Shown here: positions 1 through 8,368 of the stretch, piece by piece | How the letters are laid out: every line of letters begins with the position of its first letter | Numbering within the stretch: position 1 is the first letter of the stretch | Assembly (NCBI GenBank): GCA_046295655.1 | Contig: JBKBMT010000036.1 | Span: 1 to 31,691, forward strand | Direction of reading: 5' to 3' | Source of the DNA: JBKBMT01 sp046295655 | Lineage (GTDB): Bacteria; Pseudomonadota; Alphaproteobacteria; Rhodobacterales; Rhodobacteraceae | Length of the DNA stretch: 31,691 nt | Program-made: the position numbers and the translations under genes | Notes under the pieces: generated by a model | Seen by the model: the letters and a program-made list of their open reading frames with translations, nothing else | Told to the model about the DNA's origin: nothing | Database searches by the model: none

Positions 1-582
1 TTCGACATACCGGTGGACAACCTCTATGCCGCGCCCATCTTCGCGCTTGATGTCGAGCACCACTTCCGCGGACGGCTCGAGAACGTGACCGTGGTCTCGC
101 CCGACGTCGGCGGCGTCGCCCGGGCGCGGGAGCTTGCGCAGCGGATCGGCTGCGCGCTGGCGATCGTCGACAAGCGCCGCGAGAAGGCCGGCGAGATTGC
201 CGAGATGACGGTCATCGGCGAGGTGAAGGGTCAGACCTGCATCATCGTCGACGACATCTGCGACACGGCAGGGACACTGGTAAAGGCGGCCGATCTGCTG
301 ATCGACCGAGGCGCCGACGAGGTTCACGCCTACATCACCCACGGGGTCCTGTCCGGCCCGGCCGTCGAGCGGATCACGGGGTCGGTGATGAAGTCGCTGG
401 TCATCACAGACTCCATCGAACCGACGCCCGAGGTGCGCGGCGCCCGGAACATCCGTATCGTGCCGACCGCGCCGGTGTTCGCGCAGGCGATCCTGAACAT
501 CTGGAACGGCACCTCTGTTTCGTCGCTGTTCGAGGTCGAGACGCTGCAGCCGGTTTACGAGGGCCTGTATCCCCGGCCCTGA
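1..582 (+). CDS. prs: Ribose-phosphate pyrophosphokinase, C-terminal part (5' end outside window)
   Basis: This enzyme makes PRPP from ribose 5-phosphate and ATP in the cytoplasm, feeding nucleotide, histidine, tryptophan and NAD synthesis. The reading frame is open from base 1 and ends at TGA 580-582, giving about 193 residues, the C-terminal three-fifths of a protein usually near 310-340 residues. Visible signatures are the VVSPDVGGVARA segment, the KRREK segment and the PRPP-binding loop IIVDDICDTAGTL, all typical of class I PRPP synthetases. An internal GTG at 13 is not the true start because homology is already under way before it. No neighbour shares an operon with it on this side; a tRNA gene follows about 110 bases later. 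The family assignment is secure; only the N-terminus is missing. Confidence 0.95.
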   Translation, partial: FDIPVDNLYAAPIFALDVEHHFRGRLENVTVVSPDVGGVARARELAQRIGCALAIVDKRREKAGEIAEMTVIGEVKGQTCIIVDDICDTAGTLVKAADLLIDRGADEVHAYITHGVLSGPAVERITGSVMKSLVITDSIEPTPEVRGARNIRIVPTAPVFAQAILNIWNGTSVSSLFEVETLQPVYEGLYPRP

Positions 583-650
583 ACCTGGCCGCGCCGATCT
601 GCCCGGCCACGGAATGCGGCATCGACCCCGACCGATCCGCAGGAGGGGGA

Positions 651-678
651 TTGATTCCCGTCCGGGCATGGCTTAGGC
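651..678 (+). promoter_or_regulatory. Possible promoter of tRNA-Trp
   Basis: TTGATT (651-656) resembles a sigma-70 -35 box. It is followed 16 bases later by TTAGGC (673-678), a weak -10, about 13 bases before the tRNA 5' end. The spacing suits a tRNA promoter, but the -10 match is poor. Confidence 0.3.
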
Positions 679-690
679 GGAAGCCACCGC

Positions 691-766
691 AGGGGTATAG
701 CTCAGTTGGTAGAGCATCGGTCTCCAAAACCGAGGGTCGGGGGTTCGAGTCCCTCTGCCCCTGCCA
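691..766 (+). tRNA. tRNA-Trp (anticodon CCA)
   Basis: A 76-base cloverleaf with all arms. The acceptor stem 691-697 pairs with 756-762, with discriminator G763 and an encoded CCA at 764-766. The D arm lies around 700-715. The anticodon stem 717-721/729-733 encloses loop CTCCAAA with anticodon CCA at 724-726. The T stem 739-743/751-755 encloses TTCGAGT. The anticodon decodes UGG. In many bacteria this tRNA sits before secE-nusG; here it stands alone between prs and a secretion operon. Confidence 0.97.
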
Positions 767-1072
767 GTCTCCACGGATGCCTGTCCCCGACACTGGTATG
801 ACCGCCGGACCCGGGGTGCGGTCGACCCGACCGCAGGTTGGCCTGACACCGCAGACCACGACCGGCGGCGGCCGCAAGATCGTCCGGGCCGGGCGCGATC
901 GGCGGATTCACCCAGTCAGCGGCCGTTTCCCGCCACATCCGCCATAATTCTGTGGCGAGTATCGGGCCGGAAAGCTAAGGTTAAGAAATGCCCGTGCAGA
1001 CTGAGCCCGCAGAATGGCTCGGCCGGGCGGATGGGCAGGCCCGTTCCGCAAGGGGCGGCGAGGACAGGCAGG
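767..1072. other. Non-coding stretch between tRNA-Trp and the secretion operon
   Basis: No convincing gene is visible. Short open frames here (for example an ATG at 988 after AAGGTTAAGAA) run into the ABC transporter gene in another frame and give Arg/Gly-rich, low-complexity peptides with no recognisable domain. CATAAT at 943-948 could be a -10 element for the secretion genes, but I see no matching -35. The stretch probably holds the promoter and leader of the operon that starts at 1073. Confidence 0.5.
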
Positions 1073-3259
1073 ATGGCGCAGAACGTGCGAAGCGGTGTCG
1101 GCGCGGGGCAGGGGGCTGCTTCACCGGACGGGCGGGCGATATGGGACGCCGGTACGGCTGGGCTTCGCCGGGCCACGGCGGTCGCGCTCGGCTTCAGCGC
1201 GGCGGTTAACCTGCTGATGCTGACCGGCTCGATCTACATGCTGCAGGTCTACGACCGGGTCCTGACTTCGGGGTCGCTGCAGACGCTGCTGGCGCTCTTC
1301 GTCATCGTCGTCGTGCTGCATGTGTTTCTTGCGCTTTACGACTTCCTCCGGGTTCGGCTCATGTCCCGTGCAGCGGTGCGGCTGGACCGTGCGCTTGCGC
1401 CGGCAGCATTCCGGGCGTGGCTCGTCGCCGGTGTTCCGGGACATGCTGCGGCGGGCGAGGCCTCGGATTCACGGCCCCTGTCCGATCTTGCGACCCTGCG
1501 CGGTTTCCTGTCGGGTCCGGCCGTGACCGGGGTGATGGACGTGCCCTTCGTGCCGCTGTTCCTTGCGGTGCTGTTCGTGATCCATCCTTGGCTGGGCTTC
1601 CTGACCGTCGCCGGTGCCGTCCTGGTCGGGGTGATCGCCGCCATCAACCGGATCCTGACGCGCACCCCCTTCCTGCGCGCCGGCGATGCCGAAGTGGCGG
1701 CACGCAGCTTCGCCGATCACGGCCGGCGCAGCGCCGAGACCCTGCTTGCGATGGGGATGATGCGCGCCGTCACCCAGCGCTGGAACTCTGCCCAGACCGC
1801 CGCACTCGCGGAGGGGCAGCGCGGGTCCGACCCGTCCGAGGCGCTTGCCGCAGCGAGCAAGGCATTCCGGCTTCTGCTGCAATCCGCGATCCTGACGCTC
1901 GGCGCCTATCTGGTGCTGAGGCAGGAGATTTCGGCGGGCATGATCATCGCCGCCTCCGTCCTGTCCGGCCGGGCGTTGGCGCCGGTCGATCAGGTGATCG
2001 GGCAGTGGCGGATGATCGGCAAGGCGGTGGAGGCGCGCCGCGCGCTCCGCGCCTTCTTCGACGCCCTTCCTGCCGACCCGCCGCGTATCGCCCTGCCGGC
2101 GCCTACCGGGCGGATCGAACTTCTGGCGGTCACGAAATATGCGCCGGGCCAGCCTCGCGGGCCGGCCAGCCGGATCCTGTCATCGGTCTCGTTCAGCCTT
2201 CAACCGGGCGACGGGTTGGGGGTCATCGGAAACTCGGCGGCGGGAAAGTCGACGCTTGCCCGGATCGTTACCGGTGCCTGGACACCGGATGCGGGCGAGG
2301 TCCGGTTCGACGGGGCAACGCCGGACCAGTGGTCGCCCGAGGATCTGGGTCGGGTGATCGGCTATCTGCCCCAGGCGGTCGATCTGATCCCCGGTTCGGT
2401 CCGCGACATCATCGCCCGGTTCGAGCCGCAGCCCGACGACGCGGCGGTGATCGAGGCGGCCGAGACCGCCGGGGTGCACGAGATGATCCTGTCGCTGCCC
2501 GACGGCTATGCCACCCGGGTCGGGCGCGCCGAGGGGCTCGCAGCCGGACTCGTGCCGCTTTCGGGCGGGCAGATCCAGCGGCTCGGTCTGGCCCGCGCAC
2601 TCTATCGCTGGCCGCGCATAGTGGTGCTGGACGAGCCCAATGCGAACCTCGATGTCGCTGGGGACGAGGCGCTGGCTTCGGCGGTGGCGCAGCTGCGCGC
2701 GCGCGGCTCGACCGTGATCGTCATGGCGCACCGGCCAAGCGCGCTTGCCGCGGTGAACAAGCTCATGATCCTGCACCATGGGCAGGTGGCCCGGTTCGGC
2801 GACAAGGCCGATGTGCTTGGCGTGCCGGCGGGGGGTGGACGGCCCGGTCCGCGGCAGACACCTGCCGATCTGGTCGAGGCAGGGACTTCACCGGACAGCC
2901 CGCGGGCCTCGCGCGCAGAGAATGGCGCGAAGCCGGAGGCCGGGCCCGCCCTGCCGCAGCCGGATGACGCCCGCCCCCCCGAAGCCGTTGCCGGCACGCC
3001 GGCATTGCGCGTCGCCGCCCTGCCGCCGGCACAGCCGGCAACCCGACCTGGGCTTGAGGCTGCCGTGATGCCGGCGTCCTCGGGACGTCCTGCCCCGCTT
3101 GTCCTGAAGGGCAAGACCGATCCTGACGGTCCGGCGCCCCGGCGCGCAACCGCAGACCTGTCGCCGGACCAGCGTCGTGCGGTTGCAGCGGTTCCTCCGC
3201 AAGGCCGCGGGCGCACGCAGATCAGACTGTTCCGTCGTGTCCGGGACGTCGGCGCATGA
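1073..3259 (+). CDS. Type I secretion ABC transporter (PrtD-like permease/ATPase) with long C-terminal tail
   Basis: This is the inner-membrane exporter of a type I secretion system, which pushes unfolded substrate from cytoplasm to outside using ATP. The membrane part has hydrophobic helices at about residues 35-95, 150-195 and 262-300. The ATPase domain shows Walker A GNSAAGKST (386-394), signature LSGGQ (about 496-500), Walker B VVLDEP (517-522) and the switch His at 553 in MAHRP. I start at ATG 1073 because AGGA at 1061-1064 is spaced 8 bases before it; ATG 1031 would add 14 residues but lacks a ribosome site. Relatives usually end near 570-590 residues. This one reaches 728, with about 145 extra residues rich in Pro, Ala, Gly and Arg. 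Its stop overlaps the hlyD-type start (ATGA), so the tail is translated and coupled to the next gene. The substrate is not encoded next to it. Confidence 0.93.
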   Translation: MAQNVRSGVGAGQGAASPDGRAIWDAGTAGLRRATAVALGFSAAVNLLMLTGSIYMLQVYDRVLTSGSLQTLLALFVIVVVLHVFLALYDFLRVRLMSRAAVRLDRALAPAAFRAWLVAGVPGHAAAGEASDSRPLSDLATLRGFLSGPAVTGVMDVPFVPLFLAVLFVIHPWLGFLTVAGAVLVGVIAAINRILTRTPFLRAGDAEVAARSFADHGRRSAETLLAMGMMRAVTQRWNSAQTAALAEGQRGSDPSEALAAASKAFRLLLQSAILTLGAYLVLRQEISAGMIIAASVLSGRALAPVDQVIGQWRMIGKAVEARRALRAFFDALPADPPRIALPAPTGRIELLAVTKYAPGQPRGPASRILSSVSFSLQPGDGLGVIGNSAAGKSTLARIVTGAWTPDAGEVRFDGATPDQWSPEDLGRVIGYLPQAVDLIPGSVRDIIARFEPQPDDAAVIEAAETAGVHEMILSLPDGYATRVGRAEGLAAGLVPLSGGQIQRLGLARALYRWPRIVVLDEPNANLDVAGDEALASAVAQLRARGSTVIVMAHRPSALAAVNKLMILHHGQVARFGDKADVLGVPAGGGRPGPRQTPADLVEAGTSPDSPRASRAENGAKPEAGPALPQPDDARPPEAVAGTPALRVAALPPAQPATRPGLEAAVMPASSGRPAPLVLKGKTDPDGPAPRRATADLSPDQRRAVAAVPPQGRGRTQIRLFRRVRDVGA

Positions 3260-4608
3260 ACGCCCCGACCCGCCTTGCCGTATCCGAGGGGGTGCCGGAA
3301 CAGCGCGGCCCGGACGCCCCGGCGCCGTTGCGCACCGGGCTTCGCGCGCCGATCCTCTGGGGCCTCGTCATTACCGGCCTGCTGTTCGGGGTCCTGGCGG
3401 TCTGGGCCGGCACGGCGCGGATCGGCGGTGCCGTCATCGCCCAGGGCGAGGCGGCGGTCCGCGGGCGACCGCGTGCGGTTCAGCATCTGGACGGCGGGAT
3501 CGTGGCCGAGATTCCCGTTGCAGAGGGCGAGAGGGTGGCCGCCGGCGATGTCCTGCTGCGCCTCGATCCGACCGTGCCGGCGCTGAACCTTGCCATGGCC
3601 GAGGGCCGGCTGGCCGAGGCGCTGGCCCGTCGGGCCCGGCTCGAGGCCGAGCATCTCGGCCTTGTCGAACCCGTGTTCGACTGGTCCGGCCTGCCCTTTG
3701 CTGCACCGGACACACGGCTTCACGAGGCCGGCGAACGTCAGGTGTTCGCAGCCCGGGCCGAGGTTCTGCGCGGCCAGCGCGACCGGTTGACGGAGCGGCT
3801 TGCCCAGATCGAGTCGCAGCTCTCGGGGCTCACGGCCCAGCTTGCGGCGCGGCGGGATCAGCTGTCGCTGACCGAGGCGGACCTGGAGACTGCGAATGCA
3901 CTCGCAAGCCGCGGGCTGGCGCGCGCACAGCAGCTCTCCGACCTACAGCGCGGGCGCTCGGAACTGCTCGGGCAGATCGCGGCTCTCGAGGCGGAGGTGG
4001 CGCGCGCCCGCACGGCCGCGCGGGACGCGGAACTCGAGACGCTGCAGGCCGAACGGGCCTTCCGGGAACAGGTGGTCACCGATCTGCGCACCGCGAATGC
4101 CGAAATCGACGCGCTGTTGCTGGAGATCGTGAACCGGCGTGCGCAACTCGACCGGATCGAACTGCGTGCCCCGGCGGCAGGTATCGTTCACGAGCTTGCG
4201 GTGACGACGCCGGGTGCGGTGATCGCGCCCGGCGGCACGGTGGCCCAGATCATCCCGCTGGACGAGGGGGTCGAATTCACTCTCAGGGTCGATCCGAGGG
4301 CGATCGATCAGGTCTGGCCCGGCCAGCCGGCGCAGGTTCTGGTCGGTTCGTTCGACCCGATCTCGACGCCGCGGCTTTCCGGCACGGTGGTCAGCGTTCC
4401 GCCGGCGGCCGTGACCGACCCGAGGAGCGGAACAAGCTACTATCGGATCGAGGTCGAGGTTCCGGCGGAGGAACTTGCCCGGCTCGGCGCGCCGCTGGTG
4501 CCCGGCATGCCTGTCGAGGCATTTCTCGAAACCTCGGAACGGACGGTGCTTGCCTATCTGGTCCAACCCCTGCGAAGGCATCTCGGGCACGCATTCCGCG
4601 AGGACTGA
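3256..4608 (+). CDS. HlyD-family type I secretion periplasmic adaptor
   Basis: This membrane-fusion protein bridges the ABC exporter and an outer-membrane channel. It starts with ATG 3256, overlapping the exporter stop by four bases, so the two are translationally coupled. A short cytoplasmic N-terminus is followed by one membrane helix at about residues 33-55, then a lipoyl/beta-barrel half-motif (LDGGIVAEIPVAEG). Next comes a long Ala/Arg/Glu/Leu-rich alpha-helical hairpin (about 110-300), then the second lipoyl half (LRAPAAGIVHELAV) and a C-terminal beta domain ending in VPGMPVEAFLETSERTV, a very typical HlyD/PrtE ending. At 450 residues it has the normal family length. The family is certain; the transported protein is unknown. 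Confidence 0.94.
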   Translation: MNAPTRLAVSEGVPEQRGPDAPAPLRTGLRAPILWGLVITGLLFGVLAVWAGTARIGGAVIAQGEAAVRGRPRAVQHLDGGIVAEIPVAEGERVAAGDVLLRLDPTVPALNLAMAEGRLAEALARRARLEAEHLGLVEPVFDWSGLPFAAPDTRLHEAGERQVFAARAEVLRGQRDRLTERLAQIESQLSGLTAQLAARRDQLSLTEADLETANALASRGLARAQQLSDLQRGRSELLGQIAALEAEVARARTAARDAELETLQAERAFREQVVTDLRTANAEIDALLLEIVNRRAQLDRIELRAPAAGIVHELAVTTPGAVIAPGGTVAQIIPLDEGVEFTLRVDPRAIDQVWPGQPAQVLVGSFDPISTPRLSGTVVSVPPAAVTDPRSGTSYYRIEVEVPAEELARLGAPLVPGMPVEAFLETSERTVLAYLVQPLRRHLGHAFRED

Positions 4609-4620
4609 GCGGCCGATGCC

Positions 4621-4662
4621 GGGTCGCAGGCTGGCGGCAGGGCGGCCCTCGGCCTGCGATCC
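4621..4662 (+). terminator. Hairpin just after the adaptor gene
   Basis: GGGTCGCAGGC (4621-4631) pairs with GCCTGCGATCC (4652-4662) with one G-T wobble, starting 12 bases after the adaptor stop. The loop also contains a smaller GGGC/GCCC pairing. No U-run follows, so it may be a Rho-type 3' end stabiliser rather than an intrinsic terminator. Confidence 0.45.
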
Positions 4663-4706
4663 GAGGCGCCGCGGCAGGAAAACCCCTTCGGCTTGCCCGG
4701 CTTCAT

Positions 4707-4755
4707 CTGACCGATCCGGCAACGGCAGCCCGGATCCTGCGGGCAGATCGGTCAG
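4707..4755. repeat. Nested inverted repeat
   Basis: CTGACCGATC (4707-4716) and GATCGGTCAG (4746-4755) are perfect 10-base inverted copies. Inside, GCCCG (4728-4732) pairs with CGGGC (4740-4744). It could be an operator for the downstream gene or an RNA structure; no T-run follows it. Confidence 0.45.
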
Positions 4756-4907
4756 CGCCGCGGCACGGATCGGGAACGGTGTTGAGGAGCGTCTCGTTGT
4801 CGGTGTCACATTTCCGGCCTATCTGCCGGCTATTGCCACGCTGCGGGGCTGGAAGCGATGGCCCGGGAGCGTTACGAACGAGGCGAGCCGTGCTGCACGG
4901 GAAGGGT

Positions 4908-5843
4908 ATGATGGCCGGATCGGCAGAAGCTGAGGTCGATCTGCGCATTTCGGTCGTGATCCCGCATCTGAACCAGCCGGACGCACTTCGCCGCTGCCTC
5001 GCTTCCATCGCTGCCGGTCGGCGCAAGCCCGACGAGGTGATCGTGGTCGACAACGGATCGACCGAGAGGCCGGACTCGGTCTGCGCGCAGTTCCCGGATA
5101 CGACGCTGCTGTCGGAACTGACGCCAGGGCCGGGGCCGGCCCGCAACCGCGGTGCGGCCGCGGCCTCGGGCAATATCCTTGCGTTCATCGACGCCGATTG
5201 CACCGCCGACCCAGGCTGGCTTGAGGCCGCCGAGGCCGCGCTGCGCGATCCGGAGGTAACGGTGATCGGCGGTGACGTGCGCATTGCCCTGTCCGATCCC
5301 GCGCGGCTCACGGTGCTCGAGGCCTACGAAAGTGTCTATGCGTATCGGATGGACCGCTATATCGCCCGCGAAGGCTTCACCGGAACCGGCAACCTCGTGA
5401 TGCGGCGACGGGTGCTCGACGAGGTCGGTCCATTCGCCGGGCTCGGGATTGCGGAGGACCGTGACTGGGGGCAGCGGGCGACGTCGCGCGGATACCGAAC
5501 CGTCTATCTGCCCGCGATGCGCGTCTATCACCCCGCGAGGAACGATTTCGCGGATCTGTTTCGCAAATGGGACAGGCATGTCGCGCATGATTTCGCCGCC
5601 CTGTCAGGCCCAACAGGCCGGATGAGATGGGTGGCGAAGATGCTCGCGCTCGTGGTTTCGCCGGTCGCGGAGATCCCCCGCATCCTGACCTGCGACCGGA
5701 TCTCCGGTCCGCGCAGCCGGGCGCTCGCCTTTGCGGGGATGGTGCGGGTGCGGCTCTATCGCGCGCGGGTGATGTTCTGGCTGGCAAGGGGGGGCGACCC
5801 GGCGGCGCTGACCGGGGGCTGGAACCGCCCCGCCATACGCTGA
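4908..5843 (+). CDS. Family 2 glycosyltransferase
   Basis: An inverting GT-A sugar transferase acting on the cytoplasmic face, presumably adding a sugar to a polysaccharide, lipid or protein acceptor. The nucleotide-sugar fold starts at ISVVIPHLNQ, with VVDNGS, ARNRGAAAASG and the metal-binding DAD motif at residues 95-97 (AFIDADC). GIAEDRDWGQRA supplies the acceptor-side ED acid/base pair. The last ~80 residues are basic and amphipathic and may touch the membrane. The start is uncertain: ATG 4908, ATG 4911 (GGAAGG 5 bases upstream) and GTG 4890 are all possible. The gene lies on the same strand as the exporter pair but 300 bases downstream, so shared transcription is a guess. Donor and acceptor cannot be read from sequence. 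Confidence 0.88.
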   Translation: MMAGSAEAEVDLRISVVIPHLNQPDALRRCLASIAAGRRKPDEVIVVDNGSTERPDSVCAQFPDTTLLSELTPGPGPARNRGAAAASGNILAFIDADCTADPGWLEAAEAALRDPEVTVIGGDVRIALSDPARLTVLEAYESVYAYRMDRYIAREGFTGTGNLVMRRRVLDEVGPFAGLGIAEDRDWGQRATSRGYRTVYLPAMRVYHPARNDFADLFRKWDRHVAHDFAALSGPTGRMRWVAKMLALVVSPVAEIPRILTCDRISGPRSRALAFAGMVRVRLYRARVMFWLARGGDPAALTGGWNRPAIR

Positions 5844-5882
5844 GAGGTCCGTTCCGACGCCACTCCGTGGTCACGACCCTTG

Positions 5883-7340
5883 TCAGGGGGCGACCGGACG
5901 CCCGGCCGGAACCTGGTGCGAGCGCGGTTGCGCGGATTGCGCGATGGGCCGGGCAGCATGTCCGGCTCCGAGCCGCACGTTCAGGGCGACGAAGGACAGC
6001 GCCTGTCTGAACTGTGCCTCGGCCAAGGCCACCGATGCCTGCGCCTCGGCGGTCTCGGCGTCGATCAGATCGCCAAGCGTCACCTCGCCGGCCTCGAACA
6101 ATTCGCGCGTGAGACCGCGCGCCTCGGCATAAAGCCGCACCGCCCGACCGGCCGGACCAATTGCCCGTGCGACCGACTGGTAGTCGCCCAGCGCCGTCTC
6201 GACCTCCCGGATCGCCTCGATCACCGCGCCCTGCCAGTTCGCATGGGCCTGGCGCACACCCGCCTCGCGCGCGGCGACCGCCGCGCGCCCAGGCCCGTCG
6301 GGGAGCGTCGGAAGCGTCAGGACCGGGCCCAGGAAATATTCCATTCCGCCCGGCGCACCGCCACGGCCCACAAGGCTGATCGTGCCGGTCAGGGACAGCC
6401 GGGGATAAAGGGCCGCCCGGGCCGCATCGGCGTCGGCCAGCGCCGCATAATACAGCTGTTCCGCCACACGGATGTCGGGACGGTTGCGCAGAAGGTCGGC
6501 TGGGATCCCGATCTCGGGCGAAAGCGCGGGTCGGGGAATCGGATGTGGCGTCGCGAGCGCGCCCGCGATGGCCGCGGGCATGGTGCCGGGCGCCGATCCG
6601 GTCAGGACCGCGATTTCCGCCTGGCGGGCGCGGATCCGGGCCTCGATGTCGGGCAACTGCGATTCGATCTCCGCCACACGGGCGCTCGCACGGGCCACAT
6701 CGACGCGCGTCACCGCCTCGGACTCGGCCAGCGTGCGGGTCATCGCCAGCGTCTGGCGCCGCGCCGCTGCTTCCTGCCGGCGCAGCGACAACAACCGCTG
6801 GCGCAGGCGCAGGTCGAGATAGGCTTCGGACAGGCGATAGAGAACCAGAAGCTGGGCGGCGTCCCGCTCTGCATCGGCGGCCTGGAGGCGTGCACCCGCG
6901 GCCGCGCGCTCGGCCTGCCGCGCCCCCCAGGGATCGAGGATCCAGGAGAGCGAGGCGGGCAGCCTCGTCTCGCTGCGGTCGGGCACCCCGCGGCCCCCGG
7001 CGCGCCCGGCCTCGGCCCGCGCCGACAGCGTGACGGCTGGCGCGACCGCATCGAGCGCCGCGGCCGCAGCATCAACCCGAGCCGCGGCCGCGGCAAGCGT
7101 CAGGTTGCCGGTCAGCGCCGCTTCGGCCAGCCGGTCGAACAGCGGATCCTGCAGCCGGCGCCACCATTCGGCATTGTCGAGCACCCGCGGACTGGCCTGG
7201 GGTGCGGTCGAGAAGGCGCTGGCAAACGGAAAGGTCAGCGGCGCCCGGGCAACGTCCGGTGCGCAGCCGGCCGCCAGGACGCAGGCGAGAAACGCCGTGC
7301 CCAGCCGTCGCGATATACCGTCGAAAGGCGGTGCGTTCAT
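5883..7340 (-). CDS. NodT/TolC-type outer-membrane efflux lipoprotein
   Basis: An outer-membrane channel subunit that connects to inner-membrane pumps through an adaptor. The N-terminus has a lipoprotein signal: a hydrophobic stretch ending LAAGC, with the acylated Cys at about residue 26. The body has the duplicated helical repeats of this family: WWRRLQDPLFDRL near the start, RNRPDIRVAEQLYYAALADADAA in the middle, and FEAGEVTLGDLIDAE near the end. At 485 residues it is normal for the family. I chose ATG 7340 (AAGGCAGG upstream) over an in-frame GTG at 7358. It converges tail-to-tail with the glycosyltransferase, leaving 39 bases between stops. It may serve as the outer-membrane exit for the type I exporter at 1073-4608, but NodT proteins more often partner RND pumps, none of which is seen here. 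Confidence 0.9.
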   Translation of the reverse strand: MNAPPFDGISRRLGTAFLACVLAAGCAPDVARAPLTFPFASAFSTAPQASPRVLDNAEWWRRLQDPLFDRLAEAALTGNLTLAAAAARVDAAAAALDAVAPAVTLSARAEAGRAGGRGVPDRSETRLPASLSWILDPWGARQAERAAAGARLQAADAERDAAQLLVLYRLSEAYLDLRLRQRLLSLRRQEAAARRQTLAMTRTLAESEAVTRVDVARASARVAEIESQLPDIEARIRARQAEIAVLTGSAPGTMPAAIAGALATPHPIPRPALSPEIGIPADLLRNRPDIRVAEQLYYAALADADAARAALYPRLSLTGTISLVGRGGAPGGMEYFLGPVLTLPTLPDGPGRAAVAAREAGVRQAHANWQGAVIEAIREVETALGDYQSVARAIGPAGRAVRLYAEARGLTRELFEAGEVTLGDLIDAETAEAQASVALAEAQFRQALSFVALNVRLGAGHAARPIAQSAQPRSHQVPAGRPVAP

Positions 7341-7809
7341 CCTGCCTTGTGCCGACACCCTGCGGCGCCGGATCCTGCCTTCGCTCTGCCCGATGCCCCG
7401 GCGGCACGCACGGCCGCGGGACGCGTCTGCGCCGGTTTCCCGGTCTTGCAGGGAGTGTGGCGGATCCCGGCCGCAGCGACAAGCCCCGCGACACGACTAC
7501 CCGAATCGACCCCCGCCCTGTAACCGCTATGCCGCAGATGCCGGCATGGGAGTGGCTGCGGTAGGGTCCTGTGGCAGGGGTAAAACCTCCGGTTGCGCGC
7601 GAAACAGTGCGGGTCAATGAATGCGATTGTTTCCGGTTTCTGGACTATAGCGGAATTTCTGTCCCGGGCTTCGACTTCAGGGAACCGTTGGCGTTAGTAT
7701 TCATTAAGATTTCACTTGAGTTTGCGGCAGAAAGCGGTCAGGTTGAAGGCAAGCCGTGCGTGGTGTGCCGCGACTTCGGTGAGTAACTATGATTCGAACG
7801 GAGGTACAA
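7341..7809. promoter_or_regulatory. Divergent intergenic region upstream of the VPLPA-CTERM-like gene
   Basis: About 470 bases between diverging genes. The right half, about 7595-7740, is visibly more A/T-rich than the surrounding sequence (for example TTAGTATTCATTAAGATTTCAC), as expected for promoter DNA. A 10-base palindrome ATGCCGGCAT lies at 7538-7547. I could not fit a well-spaced -35/-10 pair with confidence. The ribosome site GGAGGT at 7800-7805 fixes the downstream start. Confidence 0.5.
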
Positions 7810-8346
7810 ATGTTCGATTTCGCGCGTTCGGCTGCCCTCGGCGCGGTTGCCGCCGTCTCGCTGGCGGCCGGTTCGGCTTCGGCCGTGACCCTCGATCCGG
7901 CAAGCAACATCTTCGATGGCGGCACCTACGATATCGCGGCAGGTCCGTTCTACCACGGCACGACCTTCTCGGGCACCGACGTCGCCGGCAGCTACGAGTT
8001 CACCTTCGAGAACAACTCGGCGGTCAGCAAGGTTCTCGCCGTGTCGATCGGGACGGTGATCCAGGGGTTCGTCAACCTGAACGGCGTGACGGCCGAGTGG
8101 GTGAATGCCGGCACCTCGGCCTTCGTTCCCGCCTCGAGTTTCGCTACTGACATGTTCAAGATCAGTTCGACGATCGCCGCGGGCGCCAGCGACATCCTGC
8201 GCATCACCCACGGCAACCCGACCGGGACCGGCAAGGCCAACATCGACCTGGTCGTGGCCGCGATCATCCCGCTTCCGGCGGGCGGGCTGCTGCTGTTGAC
8301 CGCGCTGGGCGGGGTAGCCCTGCTGCGTCGTCGCAAGACTGCCTGA
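7810..8346 (+). CDS. Secreted protein with VPLPA-CTERM-like sorting signal
   Basis: An exported surface protein of unknown function. ATG 7810 is preceded by a perfect GGAGGT four bases upstream; an in-frame ATG at 7789 lacks such a site. The N-terminus is a Sec signal peptide (basic start, AALGAVAAVSLAAG, then a SASA-type cleavage site). The middle is a beta-rich, Thr/Ser/Gly domain with no family I recognise. The C-terminus has the tripartite sorting layout IPLPAGG, then a hydrophobic helix, then RRRKTA. This matches the VPLPA-CTERM class of the PEP-CTERM/exosortase systems known in Rhodobacterales, with Ile in place of the first Val. Such tails are thought to be cut by an exosortase; no exosortase is encoded here. 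A strong terminator follows, so it is probably monocistronic. At 178 residues it is complete. Confidence 0.85.
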   Translation: MFDFARSAALGAVAAVSLAAGSASAVTLDPASNIFDGGTYDIAAGPFYHGTTFSGTDVAGSYEFTFENNSAVSKVLAVSIGTVIQGFVNLNGVTAEWVNAGTSAFVPASSFATDMFKISSTIAAGASDILRITHGNPTGTGKANIDLVVAAIIPLPAGGLLLLTALGGVALLRRRKTA

Positions 8347-8368
8347 ACACGGACTCAGGAATTTCGGG

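Larger units (their letters stand above)
4609..4907. other. Structured spacer between adaptor and glycosyltransferase genes
   Basis: About 300 bases without a recognisable gene, although one frame happens to stay open through it. It contains the two hairpins listed separately. A GTG at 4890 preceded by GAGG could extend the next gene slightly. Confidence 0.5.

Noticed and set aside
988..1209. Small gene starting after AAGGTTAAGAA
   Set aside because: The product is low-complexity Arg/Gly-rich and overlaps the start of the ABC exporter in another frame.
1417..2967. 516-codon frame inside the ABC exporter gene
   Set aside because: Asp/Arg/Gly-rich shadow frame; the exporter frame carries all ABC motifs.
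3177..4907. Long plus-strand frame continuous with the glycosyltransferase across the adaptor gene
   Set aside because: The upstream part is Arg/Gly-rich shadow of the HlyD-type gene. Only the part from about 4908 has glycosyltransferase motifs, so it is not a fusion protein.
5880..7523. 547-codon plus-strand frame opposite the NodT gene
   Set aside because: Arg/Gly/His-rich with no domain, while the minus strand gives a lipobox and full NodT repeats.
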